Source of the DNA: Actinomadura sp. KC345
GTDB taxonomy: Bacteria > Actinomycetota > Actinomycetes > Streptosporangiales > Streptosporangiaceae
Assembly: GCF_004348515.1 (NCBI RefSeq)
Contig: NZ_SMKH01000031.1
Location: forward strand, 1-41,273
DNA: 41,273 nt
Direction of reading: 5' to 3'
Shown here: positions 27,263-37,214 of the stretch, piece after piece
Layout: each line of letters opens with the position of its first letter
How positions within the stretch are numbered: the stretch's first letter is position 1
Program-made: the position numbers and the translations under genes
The notes under the pieces: model-generated
Told to the model about the DNA's origin: nothing
Seen by the model: only the letters and a program-made list of their open reading frames with translations
Databases searched by the model: none

Positions 27263-28327
27263 GTGCAGCCTGAGCAGATCGACCGCGCGCTCGTCGACTT
27301 CGACGTCCTGGCCGGCTGGATGGACGCCCGGGACCTGCCGGGCGGCCCGTTCGAGGACGTCGACACGCTGGCCGGGGGCACGCAGAACACCCTGGTGCGG
27401 TTCCGCCGGGGCGGCCGCGACTACGTGCTCCGGCGCGGCCCGACCCATCTGCGCCCGAGGACGAACGACGTCCTGCGCCGCGAGGCCCGCGTCCTGGCGG
27501 CCCTGGACGGCACCGACGTTCCCGCACCCCGCCTCATCGCCGCCTGCCCGGACGAATCCGTCATGGGCGGCGCGGTCTTCTACCTGATGACACCGGTCGA
27601 GGGCTTCAACGCCTCGGTCACGCTGCCCGCCCTGCACGCCCGGGACGAGTCCGTCCGGCACGAGATGGGGCTGAACGCGGCGCGGGCCCTGTCGGCCCTG
27701 GGCGCGGTCGACCACGAGGCCGTCGGCCTGGGCGACTTCGGCAAGCCGGAAGGGTTCCTGGAGCGCCAGGTGGGCCGCTGGCTGTCGGAGCTCGACTCCT
27801 ACAGCGCGCTCGACGGCTACCCGGGGCCGGACATCCCGGGCCTGGACGGCGTCGCCCGCTGGCTGGGCGAGCACCCTCCGGCGGCGTGGCGGCCGGGCAT
27901 CCTGCACGGGGACTACCACCTCGCCAACCTGATGTACGCGTTCGACGGCCCCGAGGTCGCCGCGATCGTCGACTGGGAGATGTGCACGATCGGCGACCCG
28001 CTGCTGGACCTCGGCTGGCTGCTGGCCACCTGGCCCTACCGCGCCGACCAGAGCGCGGCGCTCGCCGGCCCGCTCGGCGAGGCGGGCGGCCTGCCGGCGG
28101 CGGACGACCTGGTCGCGGCCTACGCCGAGCGCGCGGACGCCGCCGCCGGACGCGACCTGTCGTCCATCACCTGGTACGCGGTGCTCGCGTGCTTCAAGCT
28201 CGGCATCGTCCTGGAGGGCACCAACGCCCGCGCGTTCGCCGGGAAGGCGCCCCGGGAGACGGGCGACCTGCTGCACTCGATCACGCTCGGCCTGTTCCGC
28301 CGCGCCCGGGATTTCATCGGCTCCTGA
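27263..28327 (+). CDS. APH-type phosphotransferase (ACAD10/11-associated kinase)
   Basis: 354 residues, aminoglycoside phosphotransferase fold. 'GGTQNTLVRFRRGGRDYVLRR' holds the nucleotide loop and Lys/Arg, 'ILHGDYHLANLMY' is the catalytic loop with Asp, and 'VDWEMCTIGDPLLDLGW' carries the metal-binding Asp. Genes of this type beside acyl-CoA dehydrogenases match the kinase half of ACAD10/11 and likely phosphorylate hydroxyacyl-CoA rather than antibiotics. GTG 27263 follows GGGAAGGGAC; the frame is open back to ATG 27200, which would overlap the operator. Confidence 0.88.
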   Translation: MQPEQIDRALVDFDVLAGWMDARDLPGGPFEDVDTLAGGTQNTLVRFRRGGRDYVLRRGPTHLRPRTNDVLRREARVLAALDGTDVPAPRLIAACPDESVMGGAVFYLMTPVEGFNASVTLPALHARDESVRHEMGLNAARALSALGAVDHEAVGLGDFGKPEGFLERQVGRWLSELDSYSALDGYPGPDIPGLDGVARWLGEHPPAAWRPGILHGDYHLANLMYAFDGPEVAAIVDWEMCTIGDPLLDLGWLLATWPYRADQSAALAGPLGEAGGLPAADDLVAAYAERADAAAGRDLSSITWYAVLACFKLGIVLEGTNARAFAGKAPRETGDLLHSITLGLFRRARDFIGS

Positions 28328-28413
28328 CGCGCCGCGCTCCCTCCGCACTTCGTGCCCCGTCCCGCTCGCGCCGGTGATCAAGAGCGTGTCACGATCGTCG
28401 CCAGGAGGTGGCG

Positions 28414-28920
28414 ATGGAGATCCGCAGGGGCGGCGCCGGCGACGCGCCGCTGATGCTGGCGATGCTGGACGGCGCCGTGGCGTGGCTCACGGCGCAGGGC
28501 AGGACGGGGCAGTGGGGCACCGAGCCGTGGTCGGGCGATCCGCGGCGGGTGGAGCGGATCACGGCCATCGCCCGCGACGACGAGATCTGGGTGGCCGAGG
28601 TGGACGGGCGTCCGGCCGGGGTCATGGCGGTCGCGCCGGGGCCGCCGCACTATGTCGAGGCGATCGACGACCCCGAGCTCTACATCACGCTGCTGGTCAC
28701 CGACCGCGCGTTCGCCGGGCAGGGGGTGGGCGGCGCGCTGATCGGCAAGGCCGAGGACGAGGCCCGCGCGAAGGGAGTCCGCGTGCTGCGCGTCGACTGC
28801 TACGGCGGCGGCGACGGGAGGCTCGTCGAGTACTACCGGCGCAACGGCTTCGAGACGGCCGCCGAGTTCACGGTCGGCGACTGGCCCGGCCGCCTGCTGT
28901 CCCGGCGCATCGGCGGTTAG
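28414..28920 (+). CDS. GNAT-family N-acetyltransferase
   Basis: 168 residues. The acetyl-CoA binding motif 'GQGVGGALIGKAEDEAR' (R/Q-x-x-G-x-G/A) is present, preceded by 'YITLLVTDRAFA' and followed by 'VLRVDCYGGGDGRLVEYYRRNGF', the typical C-terminal GNAT pattern. Substrate unknown. GGAGG lies 5 nt before ATG 28414. It may be read after the phosphotransferase gene, 86 nt upstream. Confidence 0.88.
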   Translation: MEIRRGGAGDAPLMLAMLDGAVAWLTAQGRTGQWGTEPWSGDPRRVERITAIARDDEIWVAEVDGRPAGVMAVAPGPPHYVEAIDDPELYITLLVTDRAFAGQGVGGALIGKAEDEARAKGVRVLRVDCYGGGDGRLVEYYRRNGFETAAEFTVGDWPGRLLSRRIGG

Positions 28921-29117
28921 GCGCCGCGCGGGTTGCAAATCCGGGCTTCGCGACGCAGCCTGGAGGTGACCGGTGAGAACGGGGCAGTCGGTGACGCCCT
29001 TGCGCCGCACGGACGGCGAATCGAGCCACTCGCCCCGTTCCACCGGTCGAGGCCCCCGGGAAGCCCGTGTCGGATTCCCGCCAGCGCGCCTCCGGCGGCG
29101 GCGGCATGCTCACCGGC

Positions 29118-30056
29118 ATGACCAGGAACTTCCGTTTCGGTGTCGTGGGCGAGTCGATCCGTTCCGCCGCCGATCTGACCGCCACGGCCCGCCGTGCCGA
29201 GGACCTCGGCTACGACGTGCTGGTTCTGCGGGACCACTTCGTTTCCGAGCCCTTCGGGGACCAGCTCGCGCCCATGGTCGCCCTGGCGTCCGCCGCGGCC
29301 GTCACGAGCACGCTGCGGCTGGGCACCATGGTCCTGGCCAACGACTACCGGCACCCGGTGCTGCTCGCCAAGGAGGCGGCGACCCTCGATCACCTGTCGG
29401 GCGGGCGGTTCGAGCTGGGCGTCGGCGCGGGCTGGCTGCGCGACGAGTACGAGGCCGCCGGGATGCCGTTCGACGGGGCCGGGACAAGGGTGGACCGGCT
29501 GGAGGAGTCCCTGCAGATCCTGCGAAGCCTCCTCGGCGGCCGGAAGACCGATTTCGCGGGCGACCACTACCGGGTCGGCGGCCTGACGGCCTTCCCGCCG
29601 CCCGGACGCCGGCCGCCGATCGTCGTCGGCGCCGGGAGCAGGCGCATGCTCGGCATCGCCGGACGATACGCCGACACCGTCGGCGTCCTCCCGCGCGCCC
29701 TCCCGGACGGCACGATCTCCGAGGAGGTCACCGAACGCCGCCCGGCGACCATCGCCCGCAAGGTCGCCCAGGTCCGCGAGGCCGCGGGAGGACGGGACGT
29801 GGAGCTGAGCATGATGGTGACGCCCGCGTTCGGACCCGATCCCCGCCGCGCCGCCGCCCGGGTCGCCGTCCTGCGGGGCTGGGGGGCGTCGGCGGCCGGC
29901 CTCGTCCTCGGCATGCCGTCGCAGTTCGTGGGTCCGCCCGAGCACATCGCCGAGCAGATGCTCACCCGCCGCGACCGCTACGGCTTCACCTACTACCAGG
30001 TCCCGGACACGGTGATGGACGAGTTCGCCGCCGTCATCCCGCTGCTGGCCGGCTGA
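29118..30056 (+). CDS. F420-type LLM-class oxidoreductase
   Basis: About 312 residues, luciferase-like TIM barrel of the TIGR03621 type. 'ARRAEDLGYDVLVLRDHF', 'RLGTMVLANDYRHPVLLAKEAATLDHLSGGRFELGVGAGW' region, 'IVVGAGSRRMLGIAGRYADTV' and 'FVGPPEHIAEQM' are typical of actinobacterial members that use coenzyme F420. The reaction is unknown. ATG 29118 ('MTRNFRFG') or ATG 29106 are the plausible starts; neither has a clear ribosome binding site. The 197 bp between the GNAT gene and this start show nothing definite. Confidence 0.85.
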   Translation: MTRNFRFGVVGESIRSAADLTATARRAEDLGYDVLVLRDHFVSEPFGDQLAPMVALASAAAVTSTLRLGTMVLANDYRHPVLLAKEAATLDHLSGGRFELGVGAGWLRDEYEAAGMPFDGAGTRVDRLEESLQILRSLLGGRKTDFAGDHYRVGGLTAFPPPGRRPPIVVGAGSRRMLGIAGRYADTVGVLPRALPDGTISEEVTERRPATIARKVAQVREAAGGRDVELSMMVTPAFGPDPRRAAARVAVLRGWGASAAGLVLGMPSQFVGPPEHIAEQMLTRRDRYGFTYYQVPDTVMDEFAAVIPLLAG

Positions 30057-30059
30057 GCG

Positions 30060-30087
30060 GCCGGCCGGCCCCGGAGCCCCGGCCGGC
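30060..30087. terminator. Bidirectional terminator hairpin
   Basis: GCCGGCCGG (30060-30068), 10-nt loop, CCGGCCGGC (30079-30087), between the convergent LLM oxidoreductase and TenA-like genes. Confidence 0.65.
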
Positions 30088-30098
30088 GAGGCGTTCCG

Positions 30099-30725
30099 TC
30101 AGGCGTAGACCGCGTCGTGGAAGGCGATCTCGGCCTCCAGCATCCCGGTGAACCATCCCACGAGCAGGTCGTCCGGGACTTCCGCGGGGATCGCGTCGAC
30201 TTCGCCGGCGAGGGCCTCCACGCCCGCGCGGAACCTCTCGTCCGTGTGGAGGGCCACCCAGTCGGCGACAGGGCCAGGAGAGACACGGCCCAGTTCACGT
30301 GCATGCGTGCACCACTCCAGGTACAGGCTTTCGGCCGCGAACATCACGGTCATGACGGCCGGATACCCGCCCTCGCGGGCCGCGGCGAGAGCGAAGTCCG
30401 ACAGGACCCCGGCCCGCTGGGCCACGCCCGCGCGCGCTTGGACGGGCCAGGCGGCACGAGCGGATCGGAAATAGTCGGCCTGCTCGGTGGTCAGCGCGTG
30501 GACGGCCCGGGCGTTGCGTTCCATCGCGGTCCAGCTGGGGGCGTCCCATATCGCGACCCCGTGCAGGCGGGCCGCCGTCTCGACGAAGGACGCCTCGATC
30601 TCCAGGTAGTCGGCGTACTCCTGGTCGCCGACGGTGCCGTCGCCGACCTCCTCGGCGAACCGCATGGACACGGCCCGTTCCATGGGCTGGGCGCACGCGT
30701 CGAGAAGGCGTCGCGAGCGCGTCAC
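30099..30725 (-). CDS. TenA_E-like thiaminase II/aminopyrimidine aminohydrolase family protein
   Basis: 208 residues, all-helical TenA fold: 'GTVGDQEYADYLEIEASFVETAARL' near residues 34-58, 'FALAAAREGGYPAVMTVMFAAESLYLEW' region, and 'FTGMLEAEIAFHDAVYA' at the C-terminus. The catalytic Cys of TenA_C proteins (in LPCxWxY) is absent; the site reads FAAESLY, as in the TenA_E group that uses glutamates. Such proteins hydrolyse aminopyrimidine breakdown products of thiamine or related amides. GTG 30725 overlaps the stop of the upstream gene (GTGA). It is the last gene of the LacI-linked ABC operon, an unusual home for TenA. Confidence 0.78.
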   Translation of the reverse strand: MTRSRRLLDACAQPMERAVSMRFAEEVGDGTVGDQEYADYLEIEASFVETAARLHGVAIWDAPSWTAMERNARAVHALTTEQADYFRSARAAWPVQARAGVAQRAGVLSDFALAAAREGGYPAVMTVMFAAESLYLEWCTHARELGRVSPGPVADWVALHTDERFRAGVEALAGEVDAIPAEVPDDLLVGWFTGMLEAEIAFHDAVYA

Positions 30726-31468
30726 CGCGCGAGCCACTCGACCAGGCCCCCGAAGACCCTGGCGTAGCCGTCCCACTCCTCGCAGAACGGCTTGGGCGCC
30801 CAGTGCGGGGAGCAGTCGGAGGTGAACACCGCCGACCGTCCCTTCCCGTGCGCGGTGACGGCGACGAGCGGGTCGCCGCCGAGGGTGGCGAGGACGTCGG
30901 CGCCGCGCCGGGGGCGGACGCGGTTGTAGCCGAGCAGGGCCGGCCAGGCGCCGGCGACGCCGCCGAGCGCCGGGTGGCCGGCGTCGGTCACCTCCGCGTG
31001 ACCGCCCGCGGGGAGTTCGACGCGGTCGTCCTCGGGGAGCAGTTCGACGGGCAGCGCCTCGTGCAGCGCGGTGTTGCGGAAGGCGCCCTTGCCCTCGAAC
31101 CCGGTGAAGGACAGGTAGCCGCCGACCATCAGCAGCCCGCCGCCGTCCCGCACCCAGCCGCGCAGGGCGCCGAGCCTGTCGGCTCCGGGCGCGGCCTGCT
31201 CGAAGACCTCGGGGGCGAGCTGGATGGAGTTCGCCCCGATGTCCGACAGGATGACGACGTCGTAGGCGGAGAGCGCGTCCGCGTCACCGGGGAACCCGGC
31301 GGGCACCAGATGGGCGGGCAGGTGGGTCACCTCGTGCCCGCGCCCCTCCAGGGCCCGGCGCAGCGGCTCGACGCCGGTCGCGTAGGTGCTGGTGGTGAAG
31401 GAGTCCACCCCCTTGATGTGGGTGGACTGGACGACCCAGCTCTCGCCTGCGATCAGGACGCGGCTCAC
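30722..31468 (-). CDS. GATase1-like protein (PF07090-type)
   Basis: 248 residues, glutamine-amidotransferase-like class I fold: 'LIAGESWVVQSTHIKGVDSF' at the start, 'YDVVILSDIGANSI', 'WVRDGGGLLMVGGYLSFTGF' and 'GRSAVFTSDCSPHWAPKPFCEEWDGY'. This is the pattern of the PF07090 'putative glutamine amidotransferase' family, often found beside sugar transport operons. No canonical Cys-His-Glu amidase triad is evident, so it may be a non-catalytic or different hydrolase. GTG 31468 follows GAGG. It is 49 nt after the phosphotriesterase-like gene with a hairpin between, and overlaps the TenA-like gene. Confidence 0.75.
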   Translation of the reverse strand: MSRVLIAGESWVVQSTHIKGVDSFTTSTYATGVEPLRRALEGRGHEVTHLPAHLVPAGFPGDADALSAYDVVILSDIGANSIQLAPEVFEQAAPGADRLGALRGWVRDGGGLLMVGGYLSFTGFEGKGAFRNTALHEALPVELLPEDDRVELPAGGHAEVTDAGHPALGGVAGAWPALLGYNRVRPRRGADVLATLGGDPLVAVTAHGKGRSAVFTSDCSPHWAPKPFCEEWDGYARVFGGLVEWLAR

Positions 31469-31497
31469 TATCGATCCTCTCTCTCGTTCCAGGATGG

Positions 31498-31514
31498 GCC
31501 CGCCGGAGGCGGGC
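31498..31514 (-). terminator. Intra-operon hairpin
   Basis: GCCCGCC-GGA-GGCGGGC, between the phosphotriesterase-like stop and the GATase1-like start. It is the only sizeable gap in an otherwise overlapping operon, and probably an attenuator or mRNA 3'-end stabiliser. Confidence 0.5.
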
Positions 31515-31517
31515 GGG

Positions 31518-32588
31518 TCAGCCCGCGGCGGCGGACTCGAACAGCCGTGCGGGGTTGGCCCGCAGGAGGCCGTCCGCGACCTCGCGGGGGACGCCGAGCC
31601 CGGCCAGCCGCCGGACGAACAGCGCGGGCGCGTACTGGAAGCCGTTGCCGCCGTACGTCGTGAGCATGCTCTTGAGGAACACGTCGTGGCTGAGCAGCAG
31701 CCGCTCGCCGTGCCCGCGCCCGATGAGGCCCGCGATCGCGCGGGCGGTCTCGTGCGGAGCCGGCGACTGCCCCTCGCCCGGGAAGGCGAACGGCATCCCG
31801 ATCATGTCGAACTCCAGCCAGACGCCCCTGTCCGCGACCGAGTTCTGGTAGCCGGGATCGTCATGGGACGGGTCCATGTGGCACAGGACCACCGCCCCCG
31901 GTGGCACGCCGTAGCGGTCCAGGACGATGTCGAGCACCTCGTGCGCGCGGCGCCGCCAGCCCGGCAGGTGGACGTAGAGGGGGACGCCCGTCTCGCGCTG
32001 TGCCCGCGCCGCCGCGCCCAGGGCGGTGCGCTCGGCCGGGGTGAAGTCCGCCGAGACCCCGATCTCGCCGATCACGCCGGGCCGGATCCCGGTGCCGCCG
32101 GCGCCGCCGGCGAACTCGGCGGCCAGCTCGGCGGCCAGCCGTTCCTCGCCCGCCGACGACAGGTGCGAAGGGTGGAACGGCTCCAGGTACCAGCCGGAGC
32201 CCATCACGACGCGCAGGCCGCTGTCCTCGGCGAACGACCACAGCGCCAGCGGGTCGCGGCCGAGGCCGCCCGGGGTCACGTCGACGACGGTCCCGCCGCC
32301 GGTGGCCGCGAACGCCCGCAGGTCAGTGAGCATCGCCGCGTCGTCGTCCAGCGTGCAGTGGTCCAGGCAGGCGTACGGCTGCTCGCGCAGCAGCCACGCC
32401 AGGCCGGGGGTCGTCCGGGCGCCGCGCAGGAACGACAGCGCCGGATCGTCCGGTGTCCGCACCGCCTTGCGCACGTCGTTGCGCAGGTGCTCGTGGGTGA
32501 GGGTGAGCCCGAGATCCGCGCTGGACACCGGCCCGGTCACCGTCGTCACGGTGACCGGGCGCCGGGCCGCCTCCGCCGCGACGGTCAC
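31518..32588 (-). CDS. Phosphotriesterase-family metal-dependent hydrolase
   Basis: 356 residues, amidohydrolase-superfamily TIM barrel. The metal ligands are visible as 'LTLTHEHL' (HxH), Glu in 'GVIGEIGVS' replacing the carboxylated Lys, His in 'PLYVHLPG', His in 'VVLCHMDPS' and Asp in 'LLSHDVFLKS'. With Glu as bridging ligand it belongs to the PHP/SgcQ-neighbour type rather than true pesticide phosphotriesterases; relatives are lactonases or phosphoester hydrolases. GTG 32588 overlaps the permease stop (GTGA), and the frame further upstream is a shadow of the permease. Substrate unknown but likely derived from the imported compound. Confidence 0.85.
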   Translation of the reverse strand: MTVAAEAARRPVTVTTVTGPVSSADLGLTLTHEHLRNDVRKAVRTPDDPALSFLRGARTTPGLAWLLREQPYACLDHCTLDDDAAMLTDLRAFAATGGGTVVDVTPGGLGRDPLALWSFAEDSGLRVVMGSGWYLEPFHPSHLSSAGEERLAAELAAEFAGGAGGTGIRPGVIGEIGVSADFTPAERTALGAAARAQRETGVPLYVHLPGWRRRAHEVLDIVLDRYGVPPGAVVLCHMDPSHDDPGYQNSVADRGVWLEFDMIGMPFAFPGEGQSPAPHETARAIAGLIGRGHGERLLLSHDVFLKSMLTTYGGNGFQYAPALFVRRLAGLGVPREVADGLLRANPARLFESAAAG

Positions 32589-33600
32589 GATCTGCCCATG
32601 AGGTGCGCGGCCAGATCGGCGATCGACCGGCCGCGCAGGTTGATCCAGATCGCGGCGATCAGCACCAGGCCGGTGACGATCGGGGTGAGGAACGGGCTCA
32701 CGCCGAGCAGGGTCAGCCCGTTGGCGATCACACCGGTGATCACCGCGCCGATGATGCTGCCGACCATCGTGCCGCGCCCGCCGAACAGGTGCGTCCCGCC
32801 GAGCACGACCGCCGCGATCACGGTGAGCTCGAAGGCCTGCCCCGAGTTCGCCGAGCCCGAGCCGAGCCGGGCCGCGGTGAGCAGCCCGGCGATGCCCGCC
32901 GCCGCCCCCGCCAGCATGAGCGTGATCATCTTGATCCGGTCGGTGTTCACCCCGGCGCGGCGGACCGACTCCTCCTGGGACCCGATCCCGTTGACGTAGC
33001 TTCCGAAGCGCGTCTTCGCCAGCAGCACACCGCCGAGCACGACGGTGACGAGCGCGATCCAGGCCAGGGCCGAGAAGCCGAGGAACTCCGCCTCCCCGAT
33101 CCGGGCGACGTAGAGCCGCCGGTCGATCGGGACGGAGAAGCCCTCCGTCCACAGCTGCGCCAGCCCGCGGATCACCGACATGGTCGCCAGCGTGACGATG
33201 AACGGCGGGATCTTCTGGTAGGCCGACAGCCAGCCGTTCACCGCGCCCCAGAACAGCCCGGCGAGCACCGCGGCGATGATCACGACCGACGAGTCCCAGC
33301 CCGCCTTCAGCATCTCGGCGGTGCCGACGGCGACGAACGCGAGTGTCGAGCCCACCGACAGGTCGATCTGCCCGGTGGTGATCACGAACGTCATGGCGAC
33401 CGCGACGATCAGCGTGATCGCGACCTGGGTGGCGAGGTTCGCCATGTTGTCGAAGGTCAGGAAGTTGTCCGCGGTGAGACCGAAGCCGGCGAACAGCACG
33501 AGCGTGACGCCGAGCATGGCCAGCGTCGCCTTGTTCGCGCGCTCCCACCGGCTCGGCGTCTCGGCCAGGACGGTCGGGGCGGGCGGGGCCTGGACGCTCA

Positions 33601-33601
<1 letters not shown>
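32585..33601 (-). CDS. Ribose-type ABC transporter permease
   Basis: 338 residues, RbsC/BPD_transp_2 family, with about eight to ten membrane segments starting near residue 28 ('LAMLGVTLVLFAGFGL'). The conserved 'TGQIDLSVGSTLAF' and the loop 'GSQEESVRRAGVNTDRIKM' that meets the ATPase are present. It forms the channel of a carbohydrate-uptake-2 importer; only one permease gene is present, so it should be a homodimer. ATG 33601 overlaps the ATPase stop by one base (TGATG). Confidence 0.93.
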
Positions 33602-34355
<754 letters not shown>

Positions 34356-34356
<1 letters not shown>

Positions 34357-35366
34357 CACTTCTCCAGGTAGTAGAGGTAGTCGCGGACGTTGGCGGGGGT
34401 CACGATCTGGGTCGGCACCGGCACGTTCCGGGGCGCGGACCGGCCGCACGCGAGATCGATCGCGGCGTTCATCGACTCGTAGCCGAAACTGAAGGTGTTC
34501 TGCTGGACGACCCCGGCGATCCAGCCGGCCCTCAGCCCGTCCATCGCCTGCGTGGACAGGTCCCAGCCGACGACCTTGAGGTCCTCGGTCCGGTTCTGGC
34601 TGACGACGGCCGCCGCGAGCCCGATGAGCGCGGGCTCTCCGGTGGCGTAGGCGTAGGGCAGGTCCGGGGCCCCGGTCAGCAGGTTCTCGGCGGCGGTCTG
34701 GGCGTTCTCCTGGACGTTGCGGCCGTCCACCACGTTCTTGATCTTCATTCCGCCGGCGGTGGCCCGGTCGGTGAAGCCCTTCTGCCGCTCGTTCTGGACC
34801 GTGCTGTTCAGCGCGCCGACGACACCGATCTCGCCGCCGCCTCCGGAGATCTTCAGCAGCGCGTCCGCGATCTGCCTGCCGCCCTCGGCGTTGGCCGTGC
34901 CGACCTGGGTGGAGACGGCCGGGTCGTCCACCGTGGCGTCCACCGCGACGACCGGGATGCCGGCGTCCTTCGCCCGGCGGATCGCCGGCTTGATGCCCTC
35001 GGTGTCCACCGCGTCCACGATGATCGCGTCGTACCGGTCCGCGACGAGGTTGTCGACGGCGTTGGCCTGCTTGGTCGAGTCGTCCTCGCCGTTGACGATC
35101 TGCACGTGCGCGCCCGCCTGGGCCGCCACCGTCTTCGCGCCGGTGATGATCTGGTTGAAGAACAGGGCCTGCAAGTTGATCGGGACGATTCCGATCTTCG
35201 GCGCGCGGCCCTCGACCTCGCAGGACTCCGCGATCCGCCGAGGCGGAGGCGGGCCCTGCTCGGTGGCCTTCTCCTCCGCCTCGATCTCGCGCCTGGCCTG
35301 CGTGTCACAGCCGATCGTCGTGAGCAGCAGGCCGAGCGCGACGACGGCGGGCACCGTCCGTCGCAT
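34356..35366 (-). CDS. Periplasmic-binding-protein-type substrate-binding lipoprotein
   Basis: 336 residues, PBP1/RbsB-like. A signal peptide with lipobox ('LLTTIGC') anchors it to the membrane outer face, followed by a short Glu/Pro-rich spacer. 'IGIVPINLQALFFNQIITGA', 'YDAIIVDAVDTEGIKPAI' and 'KVVGWDLSTQAMDGLRAGWI' resemble pentose/hexose-binding proteins. It delivers the ligand to the adjacent permease. The second of two tandem ATGs (35366) has better ribosome-binding-site spacing (GGAG, 5 nt) and overlaps the kinase stop as TGATG; the open frame upstream is a kinase shadow. Confidence 0.92.
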
Positions 35367-36331
35367 CATGTCTCCTTTCCCTCGGGGCGGGTGAGCGCGC
35401 GGTCCCCGCTCGCGTCCGGACGCAGGCGGGCCTGCTCCCCGTGGACGTCGATCCGGGCCGCCTCCATGTACGACAGGACGGCCTCGCGGCGGGGCAGGCC
35501 GTCGCGCGCCCCCTGCCGGGTGCACGACAGCCCCGCCGCGACGGCCGCGACGCGGGCCGCGCCGAGGGGCGGCGCGCCCCGGTCGAGCTCGGCGCAGTAG
35601 GCGCCGGCGAAGCAGTCCCCCGCGCCGGTGGCGTCGACCACGGGCACCTTGATCGCCTCGCCGCGGTGCCGCCCGCCGTCCGGCGTGAACAGCGCCCAGC
35701 CCCGCGAACCGTCCGTGACCACCAGGTTTACCCGATGAGCGACGGCCTCGGCCGCGAGCACGCCGTCGCCGCCGAGGGCCGCGGCGGCCTGGGCGCGCCC
35801 GACCAGCGCGTGGTCGGCCACGCGCAGCGCGGCGCGCATCGCCTCCGCCCCGTCGCAGCCGTCGAGGTCGACGACGACCCCGGGGCCGCCGGGGCCGCCG
35901 AGGACGTCCGCCGCCTCGGGGAACCGGTAGCCGTCGAGGTACAGCCAGGCGGCGTTCGCGTCACGGGCGGCCCCCGCGACGCCCGTGATGTGCGCCATGG
36001 TGACCTCGTCGTCCTGGCTGATGATGGAACGTTCCCCGTCGGGGGTGAGCAGCACGACGGCCGTGGTGAGCACGCCGGTGCGCGCCGTCCAGTCCGTTCC
36101 GACCCCGTCGGCGGCCAGGGCCTCCAGGAACGCGGTGCTCGCGGCGTCGGAGCCGACGACTCCCGCGAAGCGGGCGGCGGCGCCCATCCGGGCCGCCGCG
36201 ACCGCCGCGTTGGCCGCCATCCCGCCCTCGCCGCGCCGCACGCCGGTGGCCTGGACGCGGGCGGCCGGCCCGGGCAGCACCGGGACCGCCACCGTCAGGT
36301 CCACGTTGGCGTAGCCGCAGAACACGATCAC
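35366..36331 (-). CDS. PfkB/ribokinase-family kinase
   Basis: 321 residues. 'FCGYANVDLTV' opens the fold, 'GEGGMAANAAVAAARMGA' is the substrate-binding Gly-rich motif, and 'VVDATGAGDCFAGAYCAEL' is the C-terminal signature with catalytic Asp. It phosphorylates a sugar, nucleoside or hydroxymethyl group (ThiD belongs to the same superfamily). GTG 36331 overlaps the stop of the BtpA-like gene (GTGA). It likely traps the imported compound. Confidence 0.9.
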   Translation of the reverse strand: MIVFCGYANVDLTVAVPVLPGPAARVQATGVRRGEGGMAANAAVAAARMGAAARFAGVVGSDAASTAFLEALAADGVGTDWTARTGVLTTAVVLLTPDGERSIISQDDEVTMAHITGVAGAARDANAAWLYLDGYRFPEAADVLGGPGGPGVVVDLDGCDGAEAMRAALRVADHALVGRAQAAAALGGDGVLAAEAVAHRVNLVVTDGSRGWALFTPDGGRHRGEAIKVPVVDATGAGDCFAGAYCAELDRGAPPLGAARVAAVAAGLSCTRQGARDGLPRREAVLSYMEAARIDVHGEQARLRPDASGDRALTRPEGKET

Positions 36332-37203
36332 GGCAGCACCGCGCCCGCCCTGGCGGCGGCGGCCGTCAGCTCGCGGACCCTGGCCCCGTCCACCCGCCCC
36401 CACCAGCGGCCGTTGTCCTTGACCGAGGACGCGACGATCACGCCGTCGCAGGCGGGCAGCAGCTCGCCGATGTTGCGGGCGGTGATCCCGGAACCGATGA
36501 CCACCGGCAGCGTCGTGTGCGCGGCGATGCCCTCGACCTCGTCCCGGGCGGCGGCGTCGCCCGTGCGCGAGCCGGTGGCGATGAGCACGTCGGCGCCGAA
36601 GAACTCGGCGTCCTCGGTCTGCTCGGCGAGCGACCGGTCCGCGACGATCGCGTGGGCTCCGTGCTTGACGTGCACGTCGGCGAAGACCTTCACCGGCCCC
36701 GCGCCGATCCGGCTGCGGTAGCGGGCGGCGTGCGCCGCCTGCCCCTCGATGATGCCCTCGTTGGCCACGTAGGCGTTGGCCCACTGGTTGACCCGGACGA
36801 ACCCGGCGCCGCCCGACCATCCCGCGGCGATCGAGCACTCGGCGGCGTTGGACAGGACGCTGACGCCCAGGCGCCCTCCGGTGGCGTACCGGACGCGGTC
36901 GGTCACGACGGCCATCGCGGCGGCCGTCTCATAACCGTGCTCGCCGGGCTTGAGGAACGGGATGTCCCAGTGGTTCTCGACGATGAGGCCGTGGCAGCCG
37001 CCCTCCAGATAGGCCCGGGCCTCCTCCGTGGCGAACGCGCAGATGTCGTCCAGCGGGACGCCCTCGTAGTGAGGGCTGCCGGGCAGTGGCGGCAGGTGCA
37101 CGACGCCGATGACGACCTTCGGGGTGCCGAACAGCTCCTCCACGGCGTTCCGCCTGGGAGGGAACACGCCCAGCGCCCGATCGTTCCCGGTCACGCTCAC
37201 CAC
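36328..37203 (-). CDS. BtpA/SgcQ-family TIM-barrel protein
   Basis: 291 residues. The family pattern is clear: 'VVIGVVHLPPLPGSPHYEG' at residues about 30-48, 'GLIVENHWDIPFLKPG', 'GFVRVNQWANAYV', 'VFADVHVKHG', 'ADVLIATGSRTGD' and 'PVVIGSGITARNIGELLP'. BtpA was linked to photosystem I stability in cyanobacteria, but most relatives such as SgcQ sit in sugar operons and are probably aldolase- or nucleosidase-like enzymes of unknown reaction. GTG 37203 follows AGGAG. First gene of the leftward operon, directly behind a promoter with a LacI operator. Confidence 0.9.
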   Translation of the reverse strand: MVSVTGNDRALGVFPPRRNAVEELFGTPKVVIGVVHLPPLPGSPHYEGVPLDDICAFATEEARAYLEGGCHGLIVENHWDIPFLKPGEHGYETAAAMAVVTDRVRYATGGRLGVSVLSNAAECSIAAGWSGGAGFVRVNQWANAYVANEGIIEGQAAHAARYRSRIGAGPVKVFADVHVKHGAHAIVADRSLAEQTEDAEFFGADVLIATGSRTGDAAARDEVEGIAAHTTLPVVIGSGITARNIGELLPACDGVIVASSVKDNGRWWGRVDGARVRELTAAAARAGAVLP

Positions 37204-37214
37204 GGCAGCTCCTG

